Below are positions 46,608 to 57,563 of a stretch of DNA of 64,000 bases, in pieces. The stretch is from Agapanthus africanus (taxonomy: Eukaryota > Streptophyta > Magnoliopsida > Asparagales > Amaryllidaceae). The notes under the pieces are model-generated. The model was not told the DNA's origin. It made no database searches and saw only the letters and a program-made list of their open reading frames with translations. The translations under genes and the position numbers were made by a program. Where the stretch lies: NCBI GenBank assembly GCA_030015575.1, contig CM057340.1, positions 752,253,632 to 752,317,631 of the forward strand, given 5' to 3'. Numbering within the stretch: position 1 is the first letter of the stretch; every line of letters begins with the position of its first letter.

Positions 46608-48558
46608 TTGACCAAAATAGCAAAAGTTGCCAACAAACTATTTCTATGATTGATGTACTCAACTTAAACAGTGATGTACAATGTATTTTAGTTTTTATTC
46701 TTAATTAAAATCCAGTCTATTGTGAAGCAACAGCATGAAACCAGTATTCACCAACCTTCTACTGCCCAATAAATTGTAGGACTAAATATATTGGTGGTCA
46801 TCTATTCAGATTAAAGACATCTGTAAGAATAGGAAAACAAGAAAAAATCTATGATGGTTAGAGTGAAAGTGAGGGAGAACGCCTAAAGGAAAGATAATCA
46901 ATAAGTGAAGAAAGGCAGAGGAAGTTGTGTTCCTTGTTTGGAACCTCAAAGAATTTTGGATAAAGTTAAAACAGAAAACAACTACTTCGTGAATTTCAAA
47001 CAAGAAACAGTGACATTCAAGTATGATGATGTGAAATTATAGGCTCGAGTATGAGCTGACATGCCTCGAGTACCATATAATGAGGCTTGAGCATCTTCCA
47101 CTCTCTCTTGCTTTCAGCGTAAAGGAAAACGAGAAAAAGAGATGTTAAGGAAAAGGTTCTCATGTTTTTCCTTCACTTTTGTTTTCGCTTGGAAGCAAGC
47201 AATGAAAGGCCGTTCTCATGTTATTTTCTATCCTCCCTTTTCTTATGCCACACAACCTTAAGGATTTTAATCATGACCCAAGCTTTAGAATTCTAATCTA
47301 AGTTTTGTAAAGAGATAAATTCCCAGGCGATAGTGGCAATCACATATATCTCGTTTCTGCACTCTTTGCAACCATATCTCAGCAGCCTTCAAGAGATCTA
47401 AAAGGTCAGGCTGCTATTATTGTATCTACATTCTTGTTTGTTGTAAAACCAATGTTTTAGATGGCGTATGTCAGGTTCATGTAAACTAGAAAAATTCCAT
47501 ATCGGATGGCCAATGTCGGAATATATCGAGGACATCCAGTAATCATCAGTTGTCAAAGCGAATAAGCGAATGAAAGTTATGTCCTAAATATGATCTGTAC
47601 CAGTTCTACATTTCTGAAATTTCGTAAATAAATTTAATCTAATTCAATTAGAACATAAATTCATTGACAAACACGCTTGCATTAAACGTAAATATTGCAT
47701 GTTTATTAATGACATAAAAGAAAAAAATAATTAAAAATCAATATTTCTTTAATATAAAATGCATGTAACCTTATCTTGAGTAATTGATGCATTGAGCAAT
47801 ACACGTAAATTGGTATTAAGCAATTCATGTAGAATATTACCAAAATACAACATATAAAATATAAAAGATTATTTCTATTTCTATTCATATCCATAATCCA
47901 AGTCGAAAGATATATTAAAAAAGATTTGACAATACTAATTGCAAGATATTATCAACAAAAAAAAATACTAAAGACAGGAGTGAATTTAGACCTGTATATT
48001 AATGAGAGAAGTTTTACTATTTAAATTTTCAAATGTTCATGAATACTAAAACATGAAAGAGACAATTATCTACCTCTATAACCCCACCATATTGGATTAC
48101 AAATCAGTAATAAGACAACAAGACAGACTCGGTTACACCGTAAACACCACAAATTACGAACAAAAAAAAGTACAAAAATAATCGATCGAAGGGCACCTTA
48201 ATGAGAGACTTTTATGTACCCTGCTGTGAAAATCAACATTTACATTGGGCTTCCCAGCACCAAAGGCGCCTGCTTCGTTACAAATTTAAATCAAACCATC
48301 AATTCACTCCAATTATCCCATCTAATTAAAAAAACAAACTTTTACCTGCAGATTGGGGCTTTAACCCCACAAAAACTTTCGTTGAACAGCTGTAGCCAAG
48401 ACGAATGACAACAGATGGATAATTAGAATAAAAGAACAACAGAATAAAGAAGAAGAAAATAAAAATGTGAGCTTGAGATTTCACCTCCAATTGGTCTTGG
48501 GCTCGGTGCTTAGGGCGTGTAAACACGATGAAGCTGTTGAATGGAGAGAAATCGACAT
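40994..48558 (-). CDS. CLPR2: CLPR2, non-catalytic subunit of the plastid Clp protease core
   Basis: CLPR2 is a nuclear-encoded structural subunit of the ClpPR core in the chloroplast stroma. Nine exons join without a break into 290 codons: 48558-48485, 48389-48346, 48269-48197, 46419-46299, 46210-46073, 45126-45010, 44903-44835, 44743-44648 and 41134-40994. All introns have GT..AG ends and phases agree. The N-terminus ([14 protein letters not shown]) is serine-rich like a transit peptide and precedes GLKPQSA, as in Arabidopsis CLPR2. The ClpP fold includes [45 protein letters not shown] and [10 protein letters not shown]. The ClpP catalytic residues are absent: by eye, Ser is Asn178, His is Gln203 and Asp is Lys253, as expected for ClpR. 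Length is close to Arabidopsis CLPR2 (about 280). Intron 8 is 3.5 kb because of a LINE insertion; intron 3 is 1.8 kb. Confidence 0.95.
41858..41876. repeat. Target-site duplication of the LINE (left copy)
   Basis: ACTTAAGAAAATGAGTGCA, 19 bp, identical to 43895-43913. Confidence 0.9.
41877..43894 (-). mobile_element. RTE-type non-LTR retrotransposon, 5'-truncated, in CLPR2 intron 8
   Basis: The 2018-bp insertion lies between identical 19-bp duplications. Its 3' end on the minus strand reads GGCTCAGTTGTTGT, the TTG-type tail of plant RTE elements rather than poly(A). It encodes the reverse transcriptase and C-terminal part only; endonuclease and 5' sequence are missing. It sits in the same orientation as CLPR2 and must be removed with the intron. 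Confidence 0.92.
41937..43880 (-). pseudogene. LINE reverse transcriptase (broken ORF)
   Basis: The N-terminal portion ([11 protein letters not shown] to the RT start) lies in 43880-43140. RT proper has [57 protein letters not shown] and [11 protein letters not shown], all expected RT motifs including the FADD catalytic centre. The C-terminal part includes [17 protein letters not shown]. Two in-frame amber codons (43135-43137, 42478-42480) and a frameshift near 42100 break it. Confidence 0.9.
43895..43913. repeat. Target-site duplication of the LINE (right copy)
   Basis: Identical 19-bp copy of 41858-41876. Confidence 0.9.
44101..44196 (-). repeat. Possible tRNA-derived SINE fragment in CLPR2 intron 8
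   Basis: On the minus strand a box A-like segment (CTTCAGTTGGTC) and a box B-like AAGTTCGATCTCC are spaced about 43 nt apart. No tail or target duplication was identified. Confidence 0.3.
46420..48196 (-). other. CLPR2 intron 3 (1.8 kb)
   Basis: It has GTGCCC and TTAAG ends. It is AT-rich with a (TA)n run at 46565-46605 and no recognised insertion or ORF. Confidence 0.8.
46565..46605. repeat. (AT)n microsatellite in CLPR2 intron 3
   Basis: About 20 uninterrupted AT dinucleotides. Open frames reading YIYIYI on both strands are artefacts of it. Confidence 0.95.
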
Positions 48559-48609
48559 CTTGTAAGGGAAAATTTGCTCTGAATTGGGACCTTAATTGTT
48601 GAGAAGAGA

Positions 48610-48623
48610 TTAGGGTTAGGGTT
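48610..48623 (-). promoter_or_regulatory. Telo-box-like motif upstream of CLPR2
   Basis: AACCCTAACCCTAA on the minus strand, 52 bp upstream of the ATG. Such motifs are common in plant genes for translation and organelle biogenesis. Confidence 0.55.
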
Positions 48624-48708
48624 CTTAGATTGGGATTTGGGAGAGATGAAGGTTGATGTAGGCTTATGCTAGGTTGAAGAACAGGATCAAGGGATCAATG
48701 GGGATTAA

Positions 48709-48725
48709 TGGGCCGGGTTTGGGCC
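48709..48725 (-). promoter_or_regulatory. Paired site II elements upstream of CLPR2
   Basis: Two TGGGCC motifs (48709-48714 and 48720-48725), read GGCCCA on the gene strand, about 150-165 bp upstream of the ATG. Site II plus telo-box is a known plant promoter combination bound by TCP factors. Confidence 0.55.
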
Positions 48726-48744
48726 AGAGGTTTATGAGTCTTAA

Positions 48745-49112
48745 TATGGCATAAATTATCCGTATCGGCCCATGTTTATATTAACCGATATCGACGACTC
48801 GTCCGGGCCCATAGAATGACTGAGGGCCCATGAACCCAGAGGGACCTGGATTTGGGTAGCGAATATACGTCCGGTCCCCAAACACACAACCCGAAATAAC
48901 CGACTGGATCCTTCCCAATTGCATCAGAACTATACGAGAAATCCTATATAAACCTGATTGCATGAAGTAAAAGGTATGACTAATCGCTCCACTCTAAAAG
49001 CCCTAATACGATATTGAAGACAAAGACGACTGACTTAAGTATTAGAGAATCTCCTGGCGTTCTTTGTTTTGAAGGTTGCCGATCTTGACCTATGGCCTTG
49101 TCCCAGCAACCC
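48745..49112 (+). mobile_element. LTR-like fragment, plus strand
   Basis: A TATA box (CCTATATAAACC near 48942) is followed by ACTGACTTAAGTATTAGAGA near 49029, like the R/U5 of short gypsy-type LTRs. A CATCACAAATTCATTGGTGC segment near 49112 resembles the LTR end plus primer region. Ends are approximate. Confidence 0.35.
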
Positions 49113-49646
49113 TCATCACAAATTCATTGGTGCATTCAAGCTATTCGAACATTTTGTGCCGCATCAAGTATGAATTACCAAAAGTACATGGTTTTTGCAG
49201 TAAAATCTTTCCTTTCCCGCCAAAGTATGAGATCACTTATTCAATTCCAAAAGAGGTTGGAGCCAGAAAAATAAAAGTTTGAATTGGTACTCGATGCTTG
49301 GGGTTGGATCCAAATTTTTCGAAACATGATAAAGTATTTACAATTAGCAACGAAGTTTATAAAAATATAAACTACAAGTTAAATTAATTTTGGGCTTCTT
49401 CATTCAATAAAATATCTCCATATTAAATTTACTAAATTTACGGAGACAATAAAAAGTTGGTACAGTTCATATATAGAAATTTATAGCATGTAGCTAATAT
49501 GATTTGGGTTGGTTGGATTGCATTATAGAAGTCTTGATGTAGATTCTTTTATCCTAGATTTAGATATTTGATTCCAAGCTTGTTTGCAAATATTAAAACA
49601 CTAGCTCACTTTTACTCATGGAGCTCCTTCTCGGGCCTCCGTCAGA
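49113..49646. other. No feature recognised
   Basis: No coding or repeat feature is seen between the two LTR-like fragments. The short overlapping frames at 49076-49282 have no domain. Confidence 0.4.
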
Positions 49647-50352
49647 TGTTGTCTCCGTTGATCTCGAGGTAAACTGGGTCGATTGTCCTTTGTGACGTTT
49701 GGGTCTCAATGGGTTTTGTGAGGACAAGGTGGGATAAGAGGGCTGCCGTCGTGTACCTGCAAAAAGTCCCGGGAGGGTTTGGTACCACCGAAGACCCTCC
49801 AACGCTCAAGTCAGTGACAATATCCGAGCAGAGTAACGACGTAAGTGTAAAAAATGGCTTACCCGACCCCTCTGTGATGAGGGTTTATATAGCGGTGGTG
49901 ACATGTAGCGGCAGGCGCGAGAATCTCGCCGGTAGTTACGCTCCCGACGTCACGCCCGCGTAACAAGCGGATCGCCGGTTAAAGGGGATCGTGATGGCGT
50001 GGAACGTGGGATATTGCCGGCGGAGAATCCGCGCATGGAGAGATTCGCGGAGCGGCGGTTACGCCTACGAATGGTAGAGTTGGTCGGTCGGAGGGACCGA
50101 GGAAGACGGTCTTGGCGGGAGAGCTCGGGAACAAGCGAGAGGGCCGAGGTATCTCGGTCCTGCGGTAGCTCGAAGGCGAGCTGAGAAGCCGAGGGGACCA
50201 ATTTGCAGGGGCCCTGAGGTAAGCCAGCTTTGTGCTTGTAGGTCGGGTACGGGGGTGGCCTGGTCGGCGCCTGTGGGCCCTCTCTTCTGGGTTCTGGGAC
50301 ACGTCACCTGCCACGTGTCCTAATCTGGGAGGTCGCCAATATAGAGTATTAT
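49647..50352 (-). mobile_element. Gypsy-type LTR (minus strand), truncated element
   Basis: On the minus strand a TATA box (CTATATAAACCC near 49895) is followed by CACTGACTTGAGCGTTGGAG, a motif common in plant gypsy LTRs. It then ends in GGAGACAACA (49647). Next comes a degraded primer/leader region with GAGAAGGAGCTCCATG, then the match ends. The outer LTR end is estimated. Open frames in GC-rich U3 on both strands are not genes. Confidence 0.55.
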
Positions 50353-50708
50353 CATTTACCTACGATCGAATGGAACTATTGCGACTTGGATAAAGTCTGC
50401 CCTAATTTTCAACACTAAATATCTAATTTTCAATGCTAAATATGGGTCTAGTCTTCAATACAGATGTTAATATAATCTCATGGTCATAATCACGAATCAT
50501 TTTTATCTCAAATACTCGCCCAACCAACATTAAGGATCAAAAGGCTGGCATTATTTACTTAGCAGAGAGTGAGTTCTGCCTAATTTCGATCCACTTGTAA
50601 CTTAGAAGAAAATAAAGCTAATTTTAATTTCTTGCTTCTAGAACCTGCATTCCTAATATTTTTCGTTTCTCGTTTCTTTTTCTTTTTTTCCTTTTTAAGT
50701 TTGAGCTT
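50353..50708. other. No feature recognised
   Basis: AT-rich sequence without a recognisable gene or repeat. Confidence 0.4.
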
Positions 50709-50851
50709 ATTGCAACAGAGCAAGTGTAGCTATGCAACCCGCCGTGCAATATACCCAGCAGCTACCGGCATCGCACTTAAGTACGTGGGCCTGCGTATGT
50801 TGCGTAGTGGATTACGTAGCCCCGCTACGTAGCTACACTTGTTTCAACAAT
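50709..50851. mobile_element. Small inverted-repeat element (MITE-like), 143 bp
   Basis: Left end ATTGCAACAGAGCAAGTGTA pairs with right end TACACTTGTTTCAACAAT (reverse complement, few mismatches). The interior is GC-richer and contains TACGTAGC-type palindromes. No clear target duplication. Confidence 0.55.
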
Positions 50852-50867
50852 TGCTTTGACTATAGTG

Positions 50868-51728
50868 CTCTCAAGACAATTATTGTAATCGAAAATAGAC
50901 GATTATGATAATTGAAGGAGGACCTATACAGGTAGAACAGTCTTACTCGATATGTTAGTATACTATCTGATTTGTCTTTATCATTGATGTGTATACGTTT
51001 TATTACGTGTCGCTAATACACAATGATAAAGCCCGTAAGATCTTTACTTGACTACCAAAGTTATGATGGCGATCATACTAGTGAGAGCTGGGTAGTCCAT
51101 AAGCACATCATTAAATGTCTCTAGCCGTAAGAGTATTGAAACTAGGTATCAATATTTCAGAGTAGACTAGTGCATACGTTTCTAGACCCCGACGAGGGAC
51201 GATGGCAGATCTCAAAGCTATTGGTGTGTTGCACCTATGATTGTATACATGTGCTCACTGGAGGTGAGCACTGAACAGACTCGCCGCGAACTTCTAAATG
51301 GTACTATACCTATCATCACATAGCGGTTCTCATTTGACATGAGTATATGTAGTCTGTTGACCTGAGATCGTTATTTGTCTCATGTGAGTTCCCACTGTAC
51401 TTAGATTACTTCTCTACCACGGCTTTACTGAGTCGTGCAAACAGATTTTAGTTGGGTACAATCCCGAACCACATGAAGGCAGTGAGCGATCGTTAGGAAT
51501 TCGTCTCTCCCAGTATAGAGAGTCGATATCGCGCAGTGTTCGGTTGGCCATCACCATATGTTTCTGGTTAAGGCGGATGAGATTTACTGATTAGAGATCA
51601 GTAGTTTCTCGGTTTGGTAATAGACTTGACACCGGCACGACTTATCGGGTTATTAAGGGTTTGACGTTATCCGCCCCTAGACTCAGTATGCGATACTCTT
51701 AGACAAAAAAACCGAAATGTATGGAGAT
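50868..51728 (+). other. C2 copia: post-pol internal 3' segment
   Basis: It matches C1 29541-30255 in order and orientation. It ends in a purine-rich tract (GTATGGAGAT) before the LTR. No pol sequence remains to its left. Confidence 0.7.
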
Positions 51729-52901
51729 TGTCACTTACAGGCTCAGTAGGGGTACGGACGAGTTTGCTCGTCAACCTTCCTTTAGTTCAATATCTGGGTA
51801 GCCGTTACGTACAGCTAGTACCGCGGACGTGCTTGTGGTTAAACCCACTGCTATCGTATTATCGAGTTTTTAGAGTCTCACACGGAGGGTTTCCTGATTC
51901 AGGCAAAACGATATAGTGTGTGCGTATTTTGATACACACTCAGATTCGATTAAATACGTGTATTTAGTGCACGTACTTTAATCGGACGTTTTGATAATAC
52001 TGACAGGTTTGAAAGATAGCCGGATCATTGTGAGCTGGTATTATATCTCTCTTATTATATCTCTTTTGGTATTCGTATTTTTATACGAATACGGTATTTG
52101 TATTTTGATTCGAATACAGTATTTATACGAATACGAGTATTTGTATCTTAATATGAATATGGGTATTTTTATCTGGATACAAATACGGGTATTTGTATTT
52201 TTATACGAATACGGATTTGTATTTTGATAAAAATACTGGTATATATATTTGTACATATACGGTTATATGTACGTGTGTGTGTTGGGGGGGGGGGGGTGTA
52301 TTGATACACACATCTTTTCTTCTCTGCATGGAAGCTTTGGAAGTGTTTGGGCTCATGACTCATGTAGTGAGTTATGAGATGACTTATGCTTTGAGTTTAC
52401 ACTTTCCATTTGATAAGATCAAAAGAAAGAAAATGGATGAGTATAGATTTTCATTCTACACTCATGACTTCTTCTTAAGCTTCCAACTTGAGAAAAGAAT
52501 ATGGAAAAGAGAGAAACCAAGAGATTCACCATTACATCATTCTCACCATCACTTCCTAATAAGTTGTGATCATGAATTGCTTCGCTAGATCATTTGGTGT
52601 GAAGCTAGAGTTTATTTCGTGTTCTCTCGGGTGGATCATCTTCGACGAGGAAAATTGGCATCCAAACTCATTCTCGACGATTTCGGAGCCTTACTAGAGA
52701 TCTTGGAGCGGTGTAGGGGTCTTCCGCAATTGCACGGACACGCTACAAAACTAGCTAGCCCCTAACCTTACATGTTTAGTTATCTAGTTTAGTATTTGGA
52801 ATCGATTTTAGGGTATAGGTCACTAGTACTTGCTTTTAAATTTTTGTTTTCGCTTCTGCTTCCGCCGCGAGTCTTACGGCGCGAGCACTAGGGTCCTTAC
52901 A
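51729..52901 (+). repeat. LTR of copia element C2 (1173 bp)
   Basis: It begins TGTCACTTACAGG and ends GGGTCCTTACA. It is flanked on the left by internal 3' sequence and on the right by a primer-site-like sequence. It matches C1's LTR from about 51835 on. It contains a hairpin minisatellite (52066-52262) and a 13-G run (52284-52296). Confidence 0.7.
52066..52262 (+). repeat. Hairpin-forming minisatellite in the C2 LTR
   Basis: Units of roughly 25-32 bp built from GTATTCGTAT and ATACGAATAC, which are reverse complements. Between copies some paired bases change (ATTCG to ATTTG, for example). C1's LTR has only plain AT-rich sequence at the matching place. Confidence 0.65.
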
Positions 52902-52946
52902 GTAGTATCAGAGACATGCCAAATACTTAAACTAGTTGTATACGAT
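52902..52946 (+). other. C2 primer site (decayed) and first internal bases
   Basis: GTAGTATCAGAGACATGCC corresponds to GTGGTATCAGAGCCATCC in C1, with two changes in the tRNA-iMet site. Confidence 0.6.
52942..52946. repeat. Target duplication of solo LTR (left)
   Basis: ACGAT, repeated at 55907-55911. Confidence 0.85.
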
Positions 52947-55906
52947 TGTAACGACTCTGAAATCCCTGTACAAAAAATTAACTTGTTTAATATATATAAA
53001 TGGTATTTCAGCCTGATTATGAGTTATAATTTATTTTTGTTCAATAAAACTAAGAAGTAACTTATAGCTCACTGGTAAAGCCTTTACACTGCTGTGACAT
53101 AGCCTGTGTGTTTGAATCTTATCAGTCCCAATTATTTTTAATATTTTTTCTTTTTAACTTTTCGGAAGCCCAAGAGTTGCACGTGCAATACACAGAGAAT
53201 CGAAAAGTTTCAGAAAAATCAAACAGGATAAATGAGGTTTTAATTACGAGTTAAACACATGGCATGAATCTCGAAACGGGTGACGCAAATCCAACTGCCA
53301 GAAATCGCCCCAAAACGGCTACCGGCGGTCCGATCTTCCCCATTCGACTCCGTGTTTCGCCCGTGCACCCCTTCAGCTCTCCTCTACTCCCCTGTATTGT
53401 TTGATTACTCTGCAATTAACCAGAGACCTTTCATTTCCCTCATTAATCTTATTTTAATTTTTTTTAATTCAAATTCTTTAACTCACCCCCCCATCCCTAT
53501 ACTATAAATACACCTCATCCCCTAACTCTCACCATTCTGAAAAATCTCTATCAAAAATTCTCAAAATTCTCTAAGTTCAAAGAAAAGTTAAGGTTAGTCA
53601 AGTGGATTTAGCAATCGATCTCATTCCGTTGAAGACCGGAGCCACTCCCGACGATACCACGACGACACAAAGGCCCTCTCTCTTTTCCTCACGCCATTCT
53701 CAACGCTATACAAACGCGTAAGTCCCTTCCTCCCCCTTTCACTATATCTCTACACCATTCTTGAAACATATCGACAAGTGGAGTTAGCTCCGATAATTAC
53801 CTTTTCAACATTTTAATCCACATGATAAGCAAATTAGGTCACACTAATATCCTACCACCACTCTTAACCTTATTTACATCATTTAGCTTTTAACGTAACT
53901 AACATTTCATGAGAAATAATCATATAACGAACTTTTCACATAAATACCATGAGCTTTAAATATGAACCTTTTTAGCAATATCTAGACATTCATACCTCTA
54001 GAACATTCATGGGGTAACGACCTACCCACACGCACACTTTTGAATCTTAGCACGATATTTTGGTTAGAATTTTTCATTCAAATGAAACAATTTGCAAGAA
54101 AATACCATTTCCTTATAAAATACGTTTTTTAATCGATATTTTTGGATCCTTTGCAATTGCACCTCTACAATCCTTTTAGGGGAACCCATCTACAGATGGT
54201 GCGGGTTATCGCACATCCTTGAGATAGTAGAGTTAGATACAGAATTTCTCTCGAAGAATTCGATCTCGAAAGGAAATAAAAATACGATTTACAAGAATAC
54301 GACTTTTTCTAAATCAAATTAAAACATTGAAAAAATTATATAAAATTATAAATCCGTATTTTCAATAAAAACAAATTGTGAAAATCATATTTTTAAATGA
54401 AAGATTAAAATTTTAATAAAATATCACCAAGTTTACAAAACGAGTAGTTTTCATTAAAATACCATAAACTTTTAAAAACTAGGCCTCATCGCTAAAATAC
54501 CACTAAAATTAAAATACATGTTCATAAAAACTCTTAATAGTATAAATCACCCTCGAGATTTATTTTTAAACAATAAGTATATTTCATAAAACCCCTTTGA
54601 GAAATGCAAATAATATAAATACAATGTAAACAACAATAATAAATATTTTAAGGACTCTAGATTAATATAGGTTTAAACGGTATCTTTTCTCTTGAGCCCC
54701 AGAAAGTCGGAGAAAGTGCTTACCTATTCAGATTAGACAATACTGCAAATGAACGGAGTTATTAATAACAATTGTCTTGGAAAAAGACACAAATCCTGCC
54801 GTCCATGTGCAGCAGTTGTCCAATTACTCCCGAACTTAAGAATTTCAGCAGTTAAAATCCATTCACAAGAAATGTCTATAAATCGAATATAATCTCGAAT
54901 CCAAACTTGAATTTAAACTCGAAGTCGAACCTAAACTCGAACTCTAATCCAACTCGAACCCAAGCTCGAACACTAACACGATCTCAATCCACTCGACCAA
55001 CTTAACTCGACCCAGAATTGCAATTGACATGACCCGCATTCTACTCGACTTCATTTTTCAACTTTTGCAATTTATGGTTTTGATCAAGACATGTTATAAT
55101 CAATCAATAAAATTAACTAAAGATATCTTACAGTTATAATATATTATACTCGGGGTGTTTGGGATAGTTTCTTGTGTGAATCCAACGGAGCTTCAGGAGT
55201 CCCATATTAACCTATTTTTTCTATTTACTCGAATCCCAGTCGGGTCGACTCCTCCACTGCTTGGAGTCCTAATACTAACACATGAAATGAGCCCGTGTTT
55301 CCTTTCTCTTGGGGCCCACTCTTGAGCTCGTGAATACTTCTACGGTTGCATTGACATTCACACTTGGGACTTAACGTTAACATAATGACCATATAGAAAC
55401 CTATAGTACATATACCGTGTTCATTTACATATATTTTTACTCGTCATATACATTATTTCATGATTATTCTATACATGTCACTTTCCACTTTTACCTTTGG
55501 GATTTACCGAGCGCTAGTTCGTTGACGAGCATTCCACTCACTCTTATTTTCTTGGAATGTTTGTTAGATACCGAGAAGGTGGACGCTACATAGGAGGAGT
55601 ACGACCATATCGTAGCTCACATTTTAGACTAGCTATCTTTTTCTTCAACTTATGTATGCCACCTGTTTAGGCATTTCTTTTATTGTATTTATTTTTTTGT
55701 TGAACTCATGTATCTGTAAAAAAAAATTCAAGTTTGAATGTAAATAAAGATATTTGCTGAAAATCGTATAGTCTACATTTATTCTTGTATTGTGTATTAT
55801 TGTTCAATACGCTTAGTATATTTATTTAAGGAATGACCTTCTCTGAATAAATATGCCGCGGACTTGCCACGTCATCGTTTCCGTCTGCTGGGAAGTGGGC
55901 GTGACA
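52947..55906 (+). mobile_element. Solo LTR of the element A family (2960 bp)
   Basis: It begins TGTAACGACTCTGAAATCCC and ends GGAAGTGGGCGTGACA. It is collinear with element A's 3' LTR (14850-17705) throughout. It is flanked by a perfect 5-bp duplication ACGAT. No internal sequence is attached, so it arose by LTR-LTR recombination. It retains the tRNA-like boxes at 53065 and 53109. It lies inside C2. Confidence 0.93.
53065..53119 (+). promoter_or_regulatory. tRNA-like A and B boxes in the solo LTR
   Basis: TAGCTCACTGG and TGTTTGAATCT, 44 nt apart, at the position equivalent to 14967-15021. Box A here is closer to consensus than in element A; box B is weaker. Confidence 0.4.
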
Positions 55907-55911
55907 ACGAT
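55907..55911. repeat. Target duplication of solo LTR (right)
   Basis: ACGAT, identical to 52942-52946. Confidence 0.85.
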
Positions 55912-56400
55912 GTTTGCGTTTCGAAACTGAAATTTTAACCGTATTTGTTTTCTAAAACCAAGTCTCTATTCTGAAAATTTCATGGTCTCTAAAAAAATTG
56001 ACACTTGCAGAGAACTCTTCTTTTGATAATAAAACTTAGCACGAAACCCGAGGAACTAATTCCAATTTTGGCCACTTTTTAATTCCTTTTAGCCGTAATT
56101 TGTGGCCAAAAATTACTATTACGTCCCTAGGTTTTTATGGTGGCTTGGCAATTGGAAAACTTGATTTTTGGTAAACTTCTTTTTGCCCCAGATTTCAGTA
56201 TACGTTATCTATGTATTTGGGCAAGTTCGGAAAAAATTTCGGGCGAAATTAATGTATCGTTTATGATCTGTATCTTTGTTTATGTGTTGTTAAACGTCAG
56301 TTAATTGCTATATGTTCGATTAGACGGGTTGCACATGTTTAGGTCAAAAATTACACTCTGGTTGACCAAAAAGTCAAAGTCAACCCCAAGTAAGCGGATC
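55912..56400 (+). other. C2 internal 5' region, non-coding
   Basis: It continues the C2 leader after the solo LTR. The segment AATTGCTATATGTTCGATTAG at about 56303 matches C1 near 19233 (AATTGCTATATAATCAGTTA). No coding frame. Confidence 0.55.
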
Positions 56401-56919
56401 CAAGCCCAGGTCAAGTAGGCCTATACCTAAGTCGAGCCTTACGGCCGGCCTGCCCCATGTCAACATGAAAATTATGTAATAAATAATTTTGATATAATTT
56501 TTATGAATAAATATAAGGAAAATGAGTATAAAACCAAATTTTTATAAAGCCCATGGCTCATGTGCAAAAGAAATAAGCACATGAGATATAAGATGGGCAA
56601 AATGCCGTTTTGTAAAGCCCAAAGGGCTATGTGTAAACTTGTAAGCCTATATAAGGCAACATGATAATGAAATAAAGGACAATAATTGATTCCCCTAAAA
56701 AATTAGGATTTCTGTGCCTCCTTCTCCTTCCTTGAGATTTTAAATCTTTTTCTCTTTTCTGAATTAAATCAAGAGTTTAATTATTCCTTTCCCCAAAAAA
56801 TAGTTTTTTACCATAAAATCCACGAAGGAGACCCATCAAACCCTAAAAGGGGAGATTTTTAAGTCTCGCCCCCCTTTTTCTCCAAGATCCAGCCAACAGA
56901 GAGGAGGGAGAAGGAGACC
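56401..56919 (+). mobile_element. LTR-like sequence with TATA box, truncated by element B
   Basis: CCTATATAAGGC near 56648 followed by AATAAAGGACAATAATTG looks like the promoter and polyadenylation region of another LTR. Its right part is cut by element B at 56920. Family not recognised. Confidence 0.35.
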
Positions 56920-57547
56920 TGTAACACCCGAGCCCAATACTACTAATTTCAGTTACCGTTCGAGCGTAGTGTGACACTTATTTCATTTATCTTGCTTGAT
57001 TGTTACTTATTGTAATTTTTACCCCGTTAATTCAATTCTGCACATAAAAATTTTTGGTATCTAAAATAAAATTAAAAATATTCGTCTTGGCCTGCTTGAC
57101 ACCCTAACCCTGTTGTAGCGTCCGTGCATCGTGTTCTCGTCCCGTTCAGTGAAACGGGCGAGTTTGGACGGCTACGCGCGTGTACGTGTATCCGTTTTGG
57201 GGGTATGCTTTTTGATTGTAAAACACTTCATTTTAAATTTTGGATTCCGCCTAAAATTCTATTATTTCAATTTCAAATTTTTAGACCCGACCCGGGCGCG
57301 ATTTGGAAATGTTTTACTTTGCGCCAAAATCCCAAATTTTAATATTTAAAACCATCGTATATTTTAACTTAACCATATAATATTTTTCCGTTTCTTAAAT
57401 CTCTTAATTCAATCCCCAGCCAATCAACTCCCTCCTAATCCCGTGGGCCCCCTCTCTATCTCTCTCTCTCCCCTCTCGCTAACCTCTCTCTCTCGCTTTC
57501 TCTCTCCCCGTCCCTCTCTTTCTCTCTCCCCATCTCTCTCTCTCCTC

Positions 57548-57563
57548 TCTCTATATATATACT
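57548..57563 (+). promoter_or_regulatory. CT tract plus TATA box of element B LTR
   Basis: CTCTCTATATATATACTCC follows ~100 bp of CT repeats. The same arrangement is seen in the related solo LTR (CT tract 25655-25765, then TATTATAAAA near 25800). Confidence 0.55.

Noticed and set aside
52284-52296. Run of 13 G
   Set aside because: A simple homopolymer within an LTR; no further G-runs nearby to suggest a quadruplex.
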